DNA of 49,884 nucleotides from Deinococcus terrestris (GCF_009377345.1 NZ_WBSL01000013.1:1-49884), one strand, 5' to 3'. Shown: positions 8,171 to 17,532, numbered from the stretch's first letter. Numbers and translations: made by a program. The notes: a model not told the origin generated them from the sequence alone.

Positions 8171-10168
8171 CTATGGTCGTGTCCACCAGCTGAGCGCATT
8201 GCCGTCACGCACCAGCAGTTCCTTCCCTTCCGGCGTGAAGGCGGCGGTGGGGACTGGCACCGGCTGACCACAGCCGAGAAAGCGCGTCAGCCCCGAGGTG
8301 AGACCTGCCGGGAGCTTCACCTCCCGCCGCGTCTCCAGGTCCGCCAGCCGCAGGCCGTAGAAGGCCCCGCCGCATCCGTCCCCTGTCCCCTCGCCCAGCA
8401 GGACGAACCGGCGATCCGCCGCGTAGTCCAGCAGGCGCAGGCCCCGGTAGACATCCCGCAGGTCCCCCACCCGCAGGGTGAGTTCGGGACCCGTCTGCCC
8501 GGTACGGGGATCAAGCCGCTGGAGCGCCAAGTCCGACCGGTACGCCACCCCCCTGACCGGACGGGGCAGACCGCGCACCACCGCCCGGCCGTCTGGACTC
8601 GGCAGGAAGGTCACGCGCATGCCCGCACGCCACGCGTCCTGCCAGACCTGTTGGCCCCTCTGGTCGGTGGCGCCCAGTCGGGACTGGGAGACGCCGCTGG
8701 ACAGGCGCCGGGTCTCGGCGCGCAGGAGCAGGCGGTCCACCGGCCAGGCGTCCAGCGCGTCCCGGCGCAGTTGGCCGGTGCCGGTGTCCCAGCTCAGCAG
8801 GCGCCACCCCTCGCTCCCCTCCTCGAAGCGGGCCACCAGGGTGCGGGCGTCCGCGAAGCGCACCTCGACCCGGTCAGCGGTAGGCGGCAACGTCAGGGTG
8901 TGGAGCGTGCGCCCCGAGTGGTCGAGTACCGCGACCTGGCCCCGGCGCACCGTGGCGATCTGCCGCTCGTCCCGGCTGACGGCGAGGGCCGCGACGCCCG
9001 CGAGGCCCTGGCCCCCCACGCGCTGCCAGCGCCCCCCCAGCGTGGCAATCCCCAGCTCCCCCTGACCGTTCCCGGTGTCGAGGGCGAGCAGCGCCCGGCT
9101 GCGGGACAGTGGGGCCGAAGCGGTCACCGCCGCGCCGAGTGAACGGAGGAAGACGCCGTCCGAAACCCGGCGGACCTCGGGCACACTCCCATCCCGCACC
9201 GTCAGAAAGACTTGCCCGTCCGGGGAGGGCACGGCGTCCCGCAGGTTTCCGGCTCCCAGCTCCCAGCGGGCACGCTGGCCGGTCAGGCCCCACAGGCTGA
9301 CCCGGTGCCCCTCGGCGCTGGAGCCCGGGGTATGCACGGGGGTCGCGGTGAGAAGCTGCTCGGCATTCACCCAGCGGACCTGAGGCTCGTCGTTGCGCCC
9401 GATCCCGACGCCGGTCACCCGCCGGGACGTGACCCGGCCCTCCCGCGTGACCACGTCGAGGTACAGGACGGCATTCGGGTCATAGTCGCGCCTCTCCACA
9501 CTGCGCAGGGCGGCGACCCGCGTACCGTCGGGCGAGGGTTCCATGTCCAGCACGCGTCCGGCAGGCAAGGTGAGGCGGAAGGTCGGTCGGCGTTCTTGCG
9601 CGTCCGACGAGTCATACAGGACCAGGCGAGCCCGCCCGTCCGTGGTGACGCTTTCCACCTGGGCGAGGCGAGTCCAGGTCCGGTCCCGGCCACCCGCCTG
9701 CGCTCCGCCGTACCCCAGGCTGCCGATCACCGAGCGGCCGTCGGCGGTGAGGGTAAAGGCCGTGGTGTAGGGCTGACCCCGCCGATAGCCGGAAACGCGG
9801 ATATAGGGACCCCGGACGGCTCCCTGGGGCCGGAAGCTGTCCAACCGCAGCCTCGGTCCAAAGTTAGCTTTCGCGTCCGGCAGGCTGGCGGGCGGCGTGA
9901 GAACCCGGCGGGAGAGGGGCTGCCCGGTCTGCGCGTTCCAGCGGTAGAGGACCCGCGCCCCATCCAGGGTGTAGGCGGTGCCGTCCGGTCCCCAGGCCAG
10001 TCCGCCCGCGAAGCCCGCCGGGGAATTCAGCGTGTCGAAGGTGTCCGCCGCGTGACCCGGGATGAGGGCCGTGCCGACGGCTGCCCCCTGGAGGGCGGAG
10101 GCCGTGCCGGTCAGGGACGCGCAGGCGAGGGTAGCGGCCAGCAGCCAGGGGCGGGGCAGGGGCTTCAT
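8171..10168 (-). CDS. Exported beta-propeller-like protein, family A copy 1 (665 aa)
   Basis: The start MKPLPRPWLLAATLACASLTGTASA is a signal peptide, with TAGGGT 8 nt upstream of the ATG as a likely -10. The mature protein is built of blade-like repeats, for example LAWGPDGTAYTLDG, MEPSPDGTRVAALRS, AVPSPDGQVFLTV and FLPSPDGRAVVRG, as in WD40/TolB-like propellers. It is a close paralogue of the protein at 27300-29291, with many stretches identical, including the first blade. The 3' end (WWTRP) differs from the paralogue (WWRLQ), and the Tn3-type element ends close by. An insertion near its tail is possible. Extracytoplasmic location inferred; substrate or partner unknown. Confidence 0.75.
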   Translation of the reverse strand: MKPLPRPWLLAATLACASLTGTASALQGAAVGTALIPGHAADTFDTLNSPAGFAGGLAWGPDGTAYTLDGARVLYRWNAQTGQPLSRRVLTPPASLPDAKANFGPRLRLDSFRPQGAVRGPYIRVSGYRRGQPYTTAFTLTADGRSVIGSLGYGGAQAGGRDRTWTRLAQVESVTTDGRARLVLYDSSDAQERRPTFRLTLPAGRVLDMEPSPDGTRVAALRSVERRDYDPNAVLYLDVVTREGRVTSRRVTGVGIGRNDEPQVRWVNAEQLLTATPVHTPGSSAEGHRVSLWGLTGQRARWELGAGNLRDAVPSPDGQVFLTVRDGSVPEVRRVSDGVFLRSLGAAVTASAPLSRSRALLALDTGNGQGELGIATLGGRWQRVGGQGLAGVAALAVSRDERQIATVRRGQVAVLDHSGRTLHTLTLPPTADRVEVRFADARTLVARFEEGSEGWRLLSWDTGTGQLRRDALDAWPVDRLLLRAETRRLSSGVSQSRLGATDQRGQQVWQDAWRAGMRVTFLPSPDGRAVVRGLPRPVRGVAYRSDLALQRLDPRTGQTGPELTLRVGDLRDVYRGLRLLDYAADRRFVLLGEGTGDGCGGAFYGLRLADLETRREVKLPAGLTSGLTRFLGCGQPVPVPTAAFTPEGKELLVRDGNALSWWTRP

Positions 10169-10323
10169 GTGACCTCACCCTATGAACCCCGGGCTGACGG
10201 GGCGTGAGAGCACACGGAACACGCTTGAGCGCCACGGGCCATCCCGATCCGCACTTCCGCAACGGCTCCGATGCACTTCGTAGTGGCCCTCCAAATCGTC
10301 ATTCCCCCATCAGCCCGCGCACC

Positions 10324-10335
10324 TATGCTGCCCGC
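10324..10335 (+). promoter_or_regulatory. Leaderless -10 element of the 10336 gene
   Basis: TATGCT at 10324-10329 lies 6 nt before ATG 10336, and no ribosome binding site is present. This spacing places the transcription start at or next to the A of the start codon. Confidence 0.5.
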
Positions 10336-11109
10336 ATGCGACGCGCCGCCCTGCTGCTGGCCCTGCTGACGGCCTCTTCCGTGTCGGCCCAGCCACGGCC
10401 CGGTCAGACCGCACTCCTGCCCTACGTCACGTTGCAGGCTCCCGGGTACGCCGTGCGCGCTGAAGTCCGCCCTGCCCTCGTCTATCCGGAAAGCGGGCCG
10501 AACGCCGGGCCGTACTGGTACCTCTCGCCGGCGCAGGTACGGGTGATTCTCGACCCGCCCGGTCCACGCTGGGCGTCGGCGTACCCGGCGGACATGCCGC
10601 CCTTTTTCGTCACCGTGACCCCGGTGCAGAACTGGTTGACCCTCGCCCGGGGAGAAGGCACCAAAAAGCTCATCGCCGAGCAGGTTGACCGGTTGCGGAG
10701 TCTGGGAAAGGCCACGGTCGACCTGCGAGTGATGCGGGACCGCTGGCCGGGCTTGCCCTACCTGCCCCTGATCAACGCGGCGCAGGCGGTCACCGGGGCT
10801 GCCCGGCAGATGAAGACGACGCACCTTCAGGGTGTGCGCTACCTGGCCATTTACGCGCAGGAGACGTCGGTGGAGTATCCCCGCCGGGCGGTGTTCTACA
10901 CCTTCCAGGGCCTGACCCACGACGGCCAGCATGTCGTGTCGGTGAGGTTGCCCCATGCGCCGGCCAGCTTCCCGGTGGAGGTCAGCCGCCGCCCATTGGC
11001 CCCGCGGGCGTGGCTCCGGTACCGGGACCAGGCGCGCGCCCGACTGGACGCGGAGCATGCCAAGCTGGCGGCGCTCGACCAGCTGGTGCAGAGCATCCGA
11101 ATCCGCTGA
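10336..11109 (+). CDS. Exported protein of unknown function (257 aa)
   Basis: ATG 10336 was preferred over an upstream frame because it begins a good signal peptide, MRRAALLLALLTASSVSA, and has a TATGCT -10 element 6 nt before it. The mature part is about 240 aa with several aromatic-rich strands (YWYLSPAQVRVIL, VRYLAIYAQETSV-like) and a basic helical C-terminus (YRDQARARLDAEHAKL). No family recognised. It is divergent from the propeller gene at 10168 and convergent with the lipoprotein gene that ends at 11141. Confidence 0.75.
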   Translation: MRRAALLLALLTASSVSAQPRPGQTALLPYVTLQAPGYAVRAEVRPALVYPESGPNAGPYWYLSPAQVRVILDPPGPRWASAYPADMPPFFVTVTPVQNWLTLARGEGTKKLIAEQVDRLRSLGKATVDLRVMRDRWPGLPYLPLINAAQAVTGAARQMKTTHLQGVRYLAIYAQETSVEYPRRAVFYTFQGLTHDGQHVVSVRLPHAPASFPVEVSRRPLAPRAWLRYRDQARARLDAEHAKLAALDQLVQSIRIR

Positions 11110-11140
11110 ACCTGCCCCGCGGAGATGGGCGCCCGGGTGC

Positions 11141-11707
11141 TTACCGGTCCGGTGAGGGGGCGATCTCCCCGGGGAGGGACACCATCAGGAGGTCGTCGCG
11201 CTGGGAGAGCAGGGTGATCAGCCCACTGGGACGCAGCTCGGCGCGGATGATCTGGCCCAGCAGCCGGGTTTCCAGGACCCGGCCCCCGGCCCTCTCCACG
11301 GCCTGGGTGAGCTGCGCGTAGCCCGGGGCCCGCAGCTGGGTCACCGCCGCCGCCCAGGCGTCATAGTTTGCCTGCCGCCACGTGTCACTGCGGAAGACGG
11401 CCTCACTGCCGGGCCTCGGCGTGATGCGGGGGTCGGCGAAGACGTCGAGGAACGCTTCCCGCTCCCCGAAGCACTGCGCGAGTTCCACCTGGAAGGGGAC
11501 GTCCGCGAGCTGACCGGCCTGATAGGCGGTCAGACGACTGGCCACCTGCTCGCTGATCTTGCGAATCTGGAAGGGCGTGCCCTGGAGACAGGCCGCGGGG
11601 CGGTCGATCACGGCCGATCCTGGAGGATCCGGCTGGACGGAGGGAAGGCCGAGGCCGCCGCAGCTGGGAAGCAGCAGGCACAGCGCGAATAAGAGGGTGT
11701 AGTGCAT
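11141..11707 (-). CDS. Predicted lipoprotein of unknown function
   Basis: The start at 11707 has GAGGTGA 5 nt upstream, better than the codon three residues earlier. The N-terminus MHYTLLFALCLLLPSC ends in a lipobox (LPSC, Cys16), so the protein should be lipid-anchored. The remaining ~170 aa are helical with two further cysteines (PAACLQG and LAQCFGE) and a strand-rich end (VLETRLLGQIIRAELRPSGLITLL). I see no known domain. It lies downstream of the BsuPI-like gene on the same strand with an 85-bp gap, and may share its transcript. Confidence 0.7.
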   Translation of the reverse strand: MHYTLLFALCLLLPSCGGLGLPSVQPDPPGSAVIDRPAACLQGTPFQIRKISEQVASRLTAYQAGQLADVPFQVELAQCFGEREAFLDVFADPRITPRPGSEAVFRSDTWRQANYDAWAAAVTQLRAPGYAQLTQAVERAGGRVLETRLLGQIIRAELRPSGLITLLSQRDDLLMVSLPGEIAPSPDR

Positions 11708-11792
11708 TGGATTCACCTCGCGGGAGAGACGTGGGGACTCGACCGTACTTCATTGACGCTTCCGGGTGTTGAAGACCTGTGGACGCCGGCGC

Positions 11793-13373
11793 TTACTTCA
11801 CTTCGAGCCAGGCAGGCGGGGCGCTCAGCCACTCAATCCAGCCGTCTTTGCGCGTTACCCGCAGTCCGGCCCGCACTTGGTACCGCCCGGCGGGAGCGAG
11901 TTGCCCATCGGTCAGGCGGCCATTCCAGGAACTGAACAGGTTCAGATGCAGGGTGTCGTCGCGTGGGCAGGCGGCCTGATCGTCCGCCTCCCTGGGGAAA
12001 AAGCGGGTCTGACGGCGCCCGTCGACCACCTCTCCGGCCGTGTTCAGCACCACGACAATGAACTCGCAGCTCTGTGCCAATGGAAGGAGCCGGATCGCCG
12101 CCGGCACGTTCAGCCTGAAGTCGAAGGTGCTCTGTCGATCTTCACGCACACTGAGGTCCGACGCCTTCAGGGCCGCCTGCGCCGTCTGACCGGCGGGGGG
12201 GACCTGGTGCTGAGGCAGCCGGATGAAGCGGACCCGCGCGAGCGAAACTCCCTTCTCGCGGGCCTCCCGCTCGATGGCCCGCTGCGCCCGCAGGTCCGGC
12301 ACCGCGAGTTCGAGCAGTTGCAACCCGCTCCGGATCAGGAAGCGCGGCGTGCGCTCCGGGGCTCCAAGGGAATTTCCGAACCAGAAGGCCTTCAAGGCTT
12401 GTTCGACGCCGCCGTCTGGGGCGGGCGGGAGGATGGTGAAGCTCACGTCGTCTGGACGCAGCACCTGAGTGCCCTGGCCAAAGGCGGCTTGTAGGGTGTA
12501 TTGGCCGGGGGGCAGCCGCTTTCCAAAGGGGTCGCGCAGGTCCCAGTACTCGCCGGGGTTGGCCGGGTCCGGGCGGGTGAGATTGACCGATGCGCCCGGT
12601 TGGAGCCGCTTGATGACCCGCACATCCGCGCAACTGACGTTGCCCGGAACCGGGCGAACGACCTTTCCCGCCGCGTCTTTGACCTGCCATTTCAGTGAGC
12701 CGCACAGCCCCGCATCGAAGTCCAGCGGCGCTCCGCCCGTGAAGGTGAACCAGAAGTTGATCGGCAGGATGTCACCCTGCGCGACCTGGTTGGGAACCTG
12801 AAGGGCCGTGCGGTGGGGCACGCTCCAGGTGGTGCGGGCAGGAAGGGCCTCCGGCCTGGGCACTGAGAACACCACGATGTCCAGGGGAATGCCCTGCGCT
12901 TTCAGATGGGCCTGGGCGGGTTGGAGGTACTCGGGAAGGGTCAGAGCAACGATGACCTGGTTGTGCTGGTGGCTCACTCCAATGGAGGTCCAGCCGCGAA
13001 TCCCACTCGCCGCGTCCTTGGCCTGCGCGAGTTGCAGGGCGCTGTACTGCACGACCTCGAAGCGGGGACGCTCGGTGTCGAGGCCCTGCGCCTTCAGATC
13101 GGCTCCGCGGTGTTCGAGCAGCACCTTCAGAACGGCCGCACGCGAGGCCGGGCGGTCGTCGGTGACCTGGATGATGAGTTGCGGGCCGTTGACGTACACC
13201 CCGGCGAAGGTGGGGGCCTTCAGCCCGATCTCGACGTCATAGGTGTCGGCGTAGGGCAGGGTGCCGAAAGCGGTGGTGACCTGCGGGGCGGCGGGCCGAC
13301 CGGACTGCGCCAGGGCTGGGCCAGCCGTGCTCAGGCAGAGCGTCAGGGTCAGGGCGAGGGCACGCAGCGGCAT
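11793..13373 (-). CDS. Exported protein with two BsuPI-like domains (526 aa)
   Basis: The chosen ATG 13373 starts a signal peptide, MPLRALALTLTLCLSTAGPALA, and has TACCGT 6 nt upstream. The N-terminal ~160 residues resemble a secreted alpha/beta domain. Two beta-sandwich segments follow, each ending in the pattern PGQYTLQAAF or AGRYQVRAGL. This resembles the BsuPI family (intracellular proteinase inhibitor-like fold), in which a drug-like GxY strand closes the domain. A degenerate copy of the second domain is found at 35920-36295. That shows the family was duplicated in this replicon. Whether it inhibits proteases is not known; the fold assignment is a moderate inference. Confidence 0.7.
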   Translation of the reverse strand: MPLRALALTLTLCLSTAGPALAQSGRPAAPQVTTAFGTLPYADTYDVEIGLKAPTFAGVYVNGPQLIIQVTDDRPASRAAVLKVLLEHRGADLKAQGLDTERPRFEVVQYSALQLAQAKDAASGIRGWTSIGVSHQHNQVIVALTLPEYLQPAQAHLKAQGIPLDIVVFSVPRPEALPARTTWSVPHRTALQVPNQVAQGDILPINFWFTFTGGAPLDFDAGLCGSLKWQVKDAAGKVVRPVPGNVSCADVRVIKRLQPGASVNLTRPDPANPGEYWDLRDPFGKRLPPGQYTLQAAFGQGTQVLRPDDVSFTILPPAPDGGVEQALKAFWFGNSLGAPERTPRFLIRSGLQLLELAVPDLRAQRAIEREAREKGVSLARVRFIRLPQHQVPPAGQTAQAALKASDLSVREDRQSTFDFRLNVPAAIRLLPLAQSCEFIVVVLNTAGEVVDGRRQTRFFPREADDQAACPRDDTLHLNLFSSWNGRLTDGQLAPAGRYQVRAGLRVTRKDGWIEWLSAPPAWLEVK

Positions 13374-13385
13374 GTCCCTACGGTA
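13374..13385 (-). promoter_or_regulatory. Leaderless -10 element of the BsuPI-like gene
   Basis: On the minus strand TACCGT (13385-13380) lies 6 nt before ATG 13373. AGGGA in the spacer could alternatively serve as a ribosome binding site for a transcript starting further upstream. Confidence 0.45.
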
Positions 13386-13631
13386 GGTGTTGAAGCTGAC
13401 GGTGGTCTGGCATACCTCAACGCCCATTGGAGCCTTTCCTGGAACGTCCTGTGGTGGACACAGAGACCAGCCTCGCTCTGCCCTGGATGTGCTCACCCTC
13501 GCACAGGCCCAGGGGCCGTCTTGGGGACACCACCGTCCCAGTCAATTAACGGGGAAGAAGTGAGGCAACAGAGCATCTCAGGCCACCGTCAGCCGCAGGC
13601 GGTACAAGACCTTATGCCTGGGCTTTCTCAG

Positions 13632-14141
13632 ATGTCCGTCCGGCGCTTCGCCTTAGTGGGCAGTCTGGCGCTGATCACCCTCCCCCAAGCCCAGGCGACG
13701 AACTGCGCCTTCGCCCCCTTTGGATACGTCGTGAAGTCGGCGGATCTGGTGGCGCAGGTCGAGGTCCGCCAACACCTGCCGGGCCAGGGCCGCGAGCCGC
13801 AGGAGATGGAAGTCCGGGTGCTGAAGACGTACGCGGGTCAACCCACCAGCCGCACCCTCCGCATCCTGGGGGCAGGCGGACTGAACCCCTACCCAGCGAT
13901 CCGTAAATTTCCCGTCGGGACACGCTGGGTGATGGCCCTCGACAAGCGGACCTTCCAGGGGCAGCCGCTGACCGGGAACGTCTACGTCCCGCATGGGTGC
14001 GTGCAGCAGGGCCTGCTGGTGAGCGGTTCCATCGCCTACGGTGTCCTTGAGGGCGATCCCCGCTTCCCCTCGGTCGCTACCAGCATCTCGCTGGGGGACT
14101 TGCCTGCCTGGGTCAGGGCCCGGCGCGGCGGAACACCATAA
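13632..14141 (+). CDS. Exported protein of unknown function (169 aa)
   Basis: The frame is open far upstream, but only the part from ATG 13632 (or ATG 13614, six codons earlier) looks like protein; the upstream part is antisense to the BsuPI-like gene. MSVRRFALVGSLALITLPQAQA is a signal peptide, and the mature protein begins TNCAFAPFGY. Two Cys residues (NCAF and HGCVQQ) could form a disulfide. The strand pattern EMEVRVLKTYAG followed by FPVGTRWVMAL resembles small NTR/TIMP-like beta-barrel proteins, but the similarity is loose. No clear ribosome binding site is seen at either start. Function unknown. Confidence 0.6.
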   Translation: MSVRRFALVGSLALITLPQAQATNCAFAPFGYVVKSADLVAQVEVRQHLPGQGREPQEMEVRVLKTYAGQPTSRTLRILGAGGLNPYPAIRKFPVGTRWVMALDKRTFQGQPLTGNVYVPHGCVQQGLLVSGSIAYGVLEGDPRFPSVATSISLGDLPAWVRARRGGTP

Positions 14142-14360
14142 CGTTGGAATCGGTGCGCCGTGTCGCCTCTCTGTTGGCCCCATCACCCCGGGAGCCCGCT
14201 GCCCCGCGTCGGGACGCCGAGGACAGCAGAGCGGCCAAGACGAGCGAGTTGGACGTCAGGTCGGGTCAAACCTGTGCTTATGGACGTAGACACGCTGCCC
14301 AGGCCTGAAGGCCTTCTTCATAATTGAAGAGTTGGGGAGTGGACGAGCGACGTGGGCTCT

Positions 14361-14371
14361 TACGCTACGGT
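14361..14371 (+). promoter_or_regulatory. Leaderless -10 element of the 14372 gene
   Basis: TACGCT at 14361-14366 is 5 nt upstream of ATG 14372, and there is no Shine-Dalgarno sequence between them. Confidence 0.45.
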
Positions 14372-14848
14372 ATGCGTTCCCTACTCCTGATCCTCCCAGT
14401 AGTGATCGTGGGCCAGGCAGATGGCGCGGGCACGGCCAACCTTCGCCCCGCGACGGCTCGCGGTGGGGAGGCCCTCTTCATGGAACCGCCCTTTCCCACC
14501 AACTTCGACGGACCGATCAGCACCATCGAGATTCACTACGACGTGAAACGTTCGGCGAGATCGCAGGAATCGCCGGTGCTGATCTTGAACTTCGTTTCCC
14601 CGTCAGGCGACCGCTCGGTCTCCAGAACAGCGCGGCTGGGTGTGGGGCGTACGGGCAGTTGGAAGGGCCGGCTCCCGACTGGGGGGAAGGTGTTCCTGAA
14701 CATCGTGTACGACAGCTGTGTCAGCGGTAGTAGTGCCACTTTGGGACGCGAGGGCTTGCGCTTCAATCTGAAGTTCAACCACGGGCACAAGGTCGAGAGC
14801 TCGATGTTCAGTGGGAGCAGAACGACGGGGAAAGGCACCTGCGGGTAA
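14372..14848 (+). CDS. Small exported protein of unknown function (158 aa)
   Basis: ATG 14372 starts a hydrophobic segment, MRSLLLILPVVIVGQADGAG, read as a signal peptide, and has TACGCT 5 nt upstream. The mature part appears to be a single beta-sandwich-like domain with alternating strands (STIEIHYDV, SPVLILNFVSP, GKVFLNIVYDSC). Its two cysteines (YDSC and the C-terminal GTCG) may pair. No family recognised. It is convergent with the lipoprotein gene at 14995. Confidence 0.65.
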   Translation: MRSLLLILPVVIVGQADGAGTANLRPATARGGEALFMEPPFPTNFDGPISTIEIHYDVKRSARSQESPVLILNFVSPSGDRSVSRTARLGVGRTGSWKGRLPTGGKVFLNIVYDSCVSGSSATLGREGLRFNLKFNHGHKVESSMFSGSRTTGKGTCG

Positions 14849-14886
14849 AGGGCGGGGCACAGGGGCCCGAATGAGGTGGGGCGGGG

Positions 14887-14906
14887 AGGCCACTCGACTG
14901 TGGCCT
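14887..14906. terminator. Possible stem-loop between convergent genes
   Basis: AGGCCA (14887-14892) and TGGCCT (14901-14906) form a 6-bp stem with an 8-nt loop in the 146-bp gap between the convergent genes ending at 14848 and 14995. No T-tract follows on either strand, so terminator function is only suggested. Confidence 0.3.
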
Positions 14907-14994
14907 GGCTGAAGCGGCCCGCGTCCGTTCCCTCTGGCCTCCCCTGTCCAAGGCCCTTCGGAATGCCCGCTGAGCCTTGACCTCCCCTGGGTGC

Positions 14995-16461
14995 TCAGCG
15001 CTTCAGTGTGCCCTGAAACGCGAAGTCGCGGTCCAGCTCCTGCACCTCCAGGCCCACGGACTGGGCCGGCGTCCCGGACCAGTGGTGCCCCCCGAGGCGC
15101 GCCACCACTTCCCCGTCTTCCCGGCGCAGTTCCCCCCGCCAGGTCACCGGCAGCGGCGGCGCACTCTGCGGCTTCAGCTCATACCTGTCTGAGTACGCCG
15201 TCGCCACGAAGTTGAGCCGCTCCCCGTCCAGCACCGCCGTTCCCACGCTGGTGTACGTCGTCTTCGACTGCCAGGTCGCCCGTGTCTCCAGCCGCAGGGC
15301 GTGCGTCCGAGTCGCCAGGGTCCAGGCCTGCGCGGAGACCCCCTCCAGCGCCACGAGGGGAGCGGTGCCGGGCATGGACCGGGTGACCAGGACCGTGCCC
15401 TCGGCCAGCAGGAACGGTGGGCGTGAAGTGCCCAGGGTGGCGGTGGTGCGGCGCGCCAGCACCTCCCCGTCACTCACCCGCACGGTGCCCAGTTCCCCCC
15501 GCTGCGGGTCGGCAAAGGTCAGGACGTCCCCGTCCACCCGCAGCACGGCGGGGCTGCACCCGCCCAGATTCACGACCTGGCGCAGGCGATCATCCTCGCC
15601 ACGCAGTTCCACCGTCCCGTCCTCATAGGCCAGCGCTGCCCCACCGCCTTCCAAGCTGACCATGTCCGCGGGGTTGGTCAACTGTGAGGTGGAGATTTGG
15701 GAGCAGACGGAAGCATGCTGAGCCTGAGCATCAAAGGCGTTCCCGCTCTCGGCCGAGAGGGAGCGGAAGGTCCAGGGTTGGGCGCCAGAAGACCGGCTGA
15801 TGACGCGCAGGAACCGGTCGCCGTAGGCCCACCCCACCGAGCGGGTCCGGGGATCCTGGGGCAACCGCAATTCCGCTTGCAGGGGCTCCGGCAGGGCCGC
15901 TGGCGCCAGGGTCCGGGTGTCGAGTGGCGTCACGGCGCCCCAGCCCGGCAACAGCCAACGGCCGTCCGCGCTGAAGTGGTAGGTCTCAGTGCCGGGCAGC
16001 AGGGTCTGCTTCTGCTCCGCCAGGGTGATGGGGTCGAGCTCGGCGAGCGCCATTCTGGCGCCTGAGTCTGGCACGTACCGCAGCACCAGCAGGCGGGCCG
16101 GGGCGCCGTCTTCCTCGGGCCGGAAGCGCACGGCGATGGCCCGCTCCACCGTCACCCGCCGAAGTTCCGTGCCAGTCGCGGCGTCCAGGGCCAGCAGGCC
16201 CAGGCTGGACTTCGGGGGAGTGGAAGAAGCGCCTGGGAAGGGGGCAAGCGGCGCAGCCTCGCGTTGCAGTAGGTACACCACGCCGTTCCCGAAGGTCGCG
16301 TCACTGACCTCGCTGGCCGACGTGAGCTCCCCCTGCCAGGTCCCGTGAAGCACCGCCGGGTCAGAGGGGACGTTGATGACGGGAGGTCCCCCCCGGCACC
16401 CGGTGATGAGCAGGGCGCAGGAGAGCAGCGGAAGGGCCAGACGGACCGGACGGAGCTTCAC
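14995..16461 (-). CDS. Propeller-like lipoprotein, family B copy 1 (488 aa)
   Basis: GTG 16461 is chosen because it starts a lipoprotein signal (LRPVRLALPLLSCALLITGC, lipobox Cys22) and matches the start of the paralogue at 30869. After the lipobox comes VPSDPAVLHGTW, then blade-like repeats such as LDAATGTELRRVTV and VLRVDGDVLTFADPQRGELGT. A C-terminal beta domain near LDRDFAFQGTLKR closes the protein. The overall layout resembles PQQ/WD40-type propellers anchored to a membrane. The paralogue at 29391-30869 shares its whole architecture. A CATGCT hexamer 6 nt before the GTG may be the -10 element. Function unknown. Confidence 0.75.
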   Translation of the reverse strand: MKLRPVRLALPLLSCALLITGCRGGPPVINVPSDPAVLHGTWQGELTSASEVSDATFGNGVVYLLQREAAPLAPFPGASSTPPKSSLGLLALDAATGTELRRVTVERAIAVRFRPEEDGAPARLLVLRYVPDSGARMALAELDPITLAEQKQTLLPGTETYHFSADGRWLLPGWGAVTPLDTRTLAPAALPEPLQAELRLPQDPRTRSVGWAYGDRFLRVISRSSGAQPWTFRSLSAESGNAFDAQAQHASVCSQISTSQLTNPADMVSLEGGGAALAYEDGTVELRGEDDRLRQVVNLGGCSPAVLRVDGDVLTFADPQRGELGTVRVSDGEVLARRTTATLGTSRPPFLLAEGTVLVTRSMPGTAPLVALEGVSAQAWTLATRTHALRLETRATWQSKTTYTSVGTAVLDGERLNFVATAYSDRYELKPQSAPPLPVTWRGELRREDGEVVARLGGHHWSGTPAQSVGLEVQELDRDFAFQGTLKR

Positions 16462-16542
16462 GTCTGGAGCATGGCACGGTCTGGAGAAACACACCTCCTC
16501 ATTTGCCGTGATCCCGGGAGTCGGCTCCGTTTGTACTCCGCG

Positions 16543-17160
16543 TCAGCCCGAAGGGCGGCGAAGCCGGGTGCGGCCATCCACAATCACGCGCCGGTCCCCA
16601 CAGTCCACGTAGGGCCGCCGGGGATCACCCACGGTAAGCGGAAGATTGCGCCACCTCCCCTGCCGCCATCTTCCATCCACGAACACTTCCACGGGCGCGA
16701 AGTCCTCCTGAACCGTACCCAGCAGCACCACCACCTGCTGGCCGTCCACCTCACGGGTCAAGAGCCGCCCTTCCGGGACAACGCTCGCCCGGGAGTGTCG
16801 AGGGTGTCGCGTCAGCAGGCGCTCGGCTTCACTCTTGGGCTGCTGCTCACCCAGGAACGCCTCCACGTCCTGCAAGCGGGCAGGACGAGCACCCGGGCCC
16901 CCGTCGCCTTCCGGCCAGAACCGCACGCCCCGCCCGGCCAGACGCTCCACTTTGGCCCACTGCTCGGTGTCCTGCTGCCGTGGGGCCCGGAAGTCCATGC
17001 CCATGTTCTCCATGGGCTGGCCGCACTGGGGGCAGACACCTGGGGCGCTGTACCGCTGCTTGTAGGCCTTCTTGCAGGCGAAGCAGGCCCAGTGGGCCAG
17101 GTACTGCGTGATGAACTCGTACTGACTGCGGGGACGGGGAATGCGGCGCGCTTTGCGCAT
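16543..17160 (-). CDS. Zinc-ribbon protein of unknown function (205 aa)
   Basis: ATG 17160 (MRKARRIPRPRS) is preferred: CAGGTGA lies about 10 nt upstream. The N-terminal region holds a four-Cys zinc ribbon, CFACKK then CPQCGQP (about residues 27-51), followed by MENMGMDFRAPRQQD and a basic linker. The C-terminal half (about 115-205) is a beta-rich domain with VFVDGRWRQGRW. A longer frame upstream (ATG 17277) is possible. It is cytoplasmic by appearance, unlike most neighbours. The zinc ribbon could bind nucleic acid or protein; I do not recognise the family. Confidence 0.65.
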   Translation of the reverse strand: MRKARRIPRPRSQYEFITQYLAHWACFACKKAYKQRYSAPGVCPQCGQPMENMGMDFRAPRQQDTEQWAKVERLAGRGVRFWPEGDGGPGARPARLQDVEAFLGEQQPKSEAERLLTRHPRHSRASVVPEGRLLTREVDGQQVVVLLGTVQEDFAPVEVFVDGRWRQGRWRNLPLTVGDPRRPYVDCGDRRVIVDGRTRLRRPSG

Positions 17161-17520
17161 GACCCATGATGTCACCTGCAGCTCACCTGCCAGTACCAGC
17201 AGCGTCTGTGAATCCCTCTCGAGGTCAGCGTGAAGCCAACGTTGGCCCGCTTGCCGACGATGAAAGCGCAGGGTCATCCTCTCCACGGGAGCGTCTGCAC
17301 GTGCAGTGTTTATGACGCAAAGCGGGTGCCGACAGGAAAGTGCACCGTGCCGCTCGTGAGGATGCCAATAGCTTGTTGGACAGAGAGAGAGTGCAGTGAT
17401 TCTCTTCGTGAACACCCTCACTCGGTACGCCATACGGCCATGGGAAGGGCAGAACCCGCTCGGACGGTGCGCCCGGCCTCAGTTCCCGCAAGCTCGTCAG
17501 AGGCTCCACAGGCCGCGTGT

Positions 17521-17532
17521 TAGCGTGCCGGA
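17521..17532 (+). promoter_or_regulatory. Leaderless -10 element of the histidine phosphatase gene
   Basis: TAGCGT at 17521-17526 is 6 nt before GTG 17533. The lack of a ribosome binding site supports both the leaderless start and the GTG as the first codon. Confidence 0.45.

Noticed and set aside
12906..13613. N-terminal extension of the exported protein ending at 14141
   Set aside because: Antisense to the BsuPI-like gene; only the part from 13614/13632 has a signal peptide.
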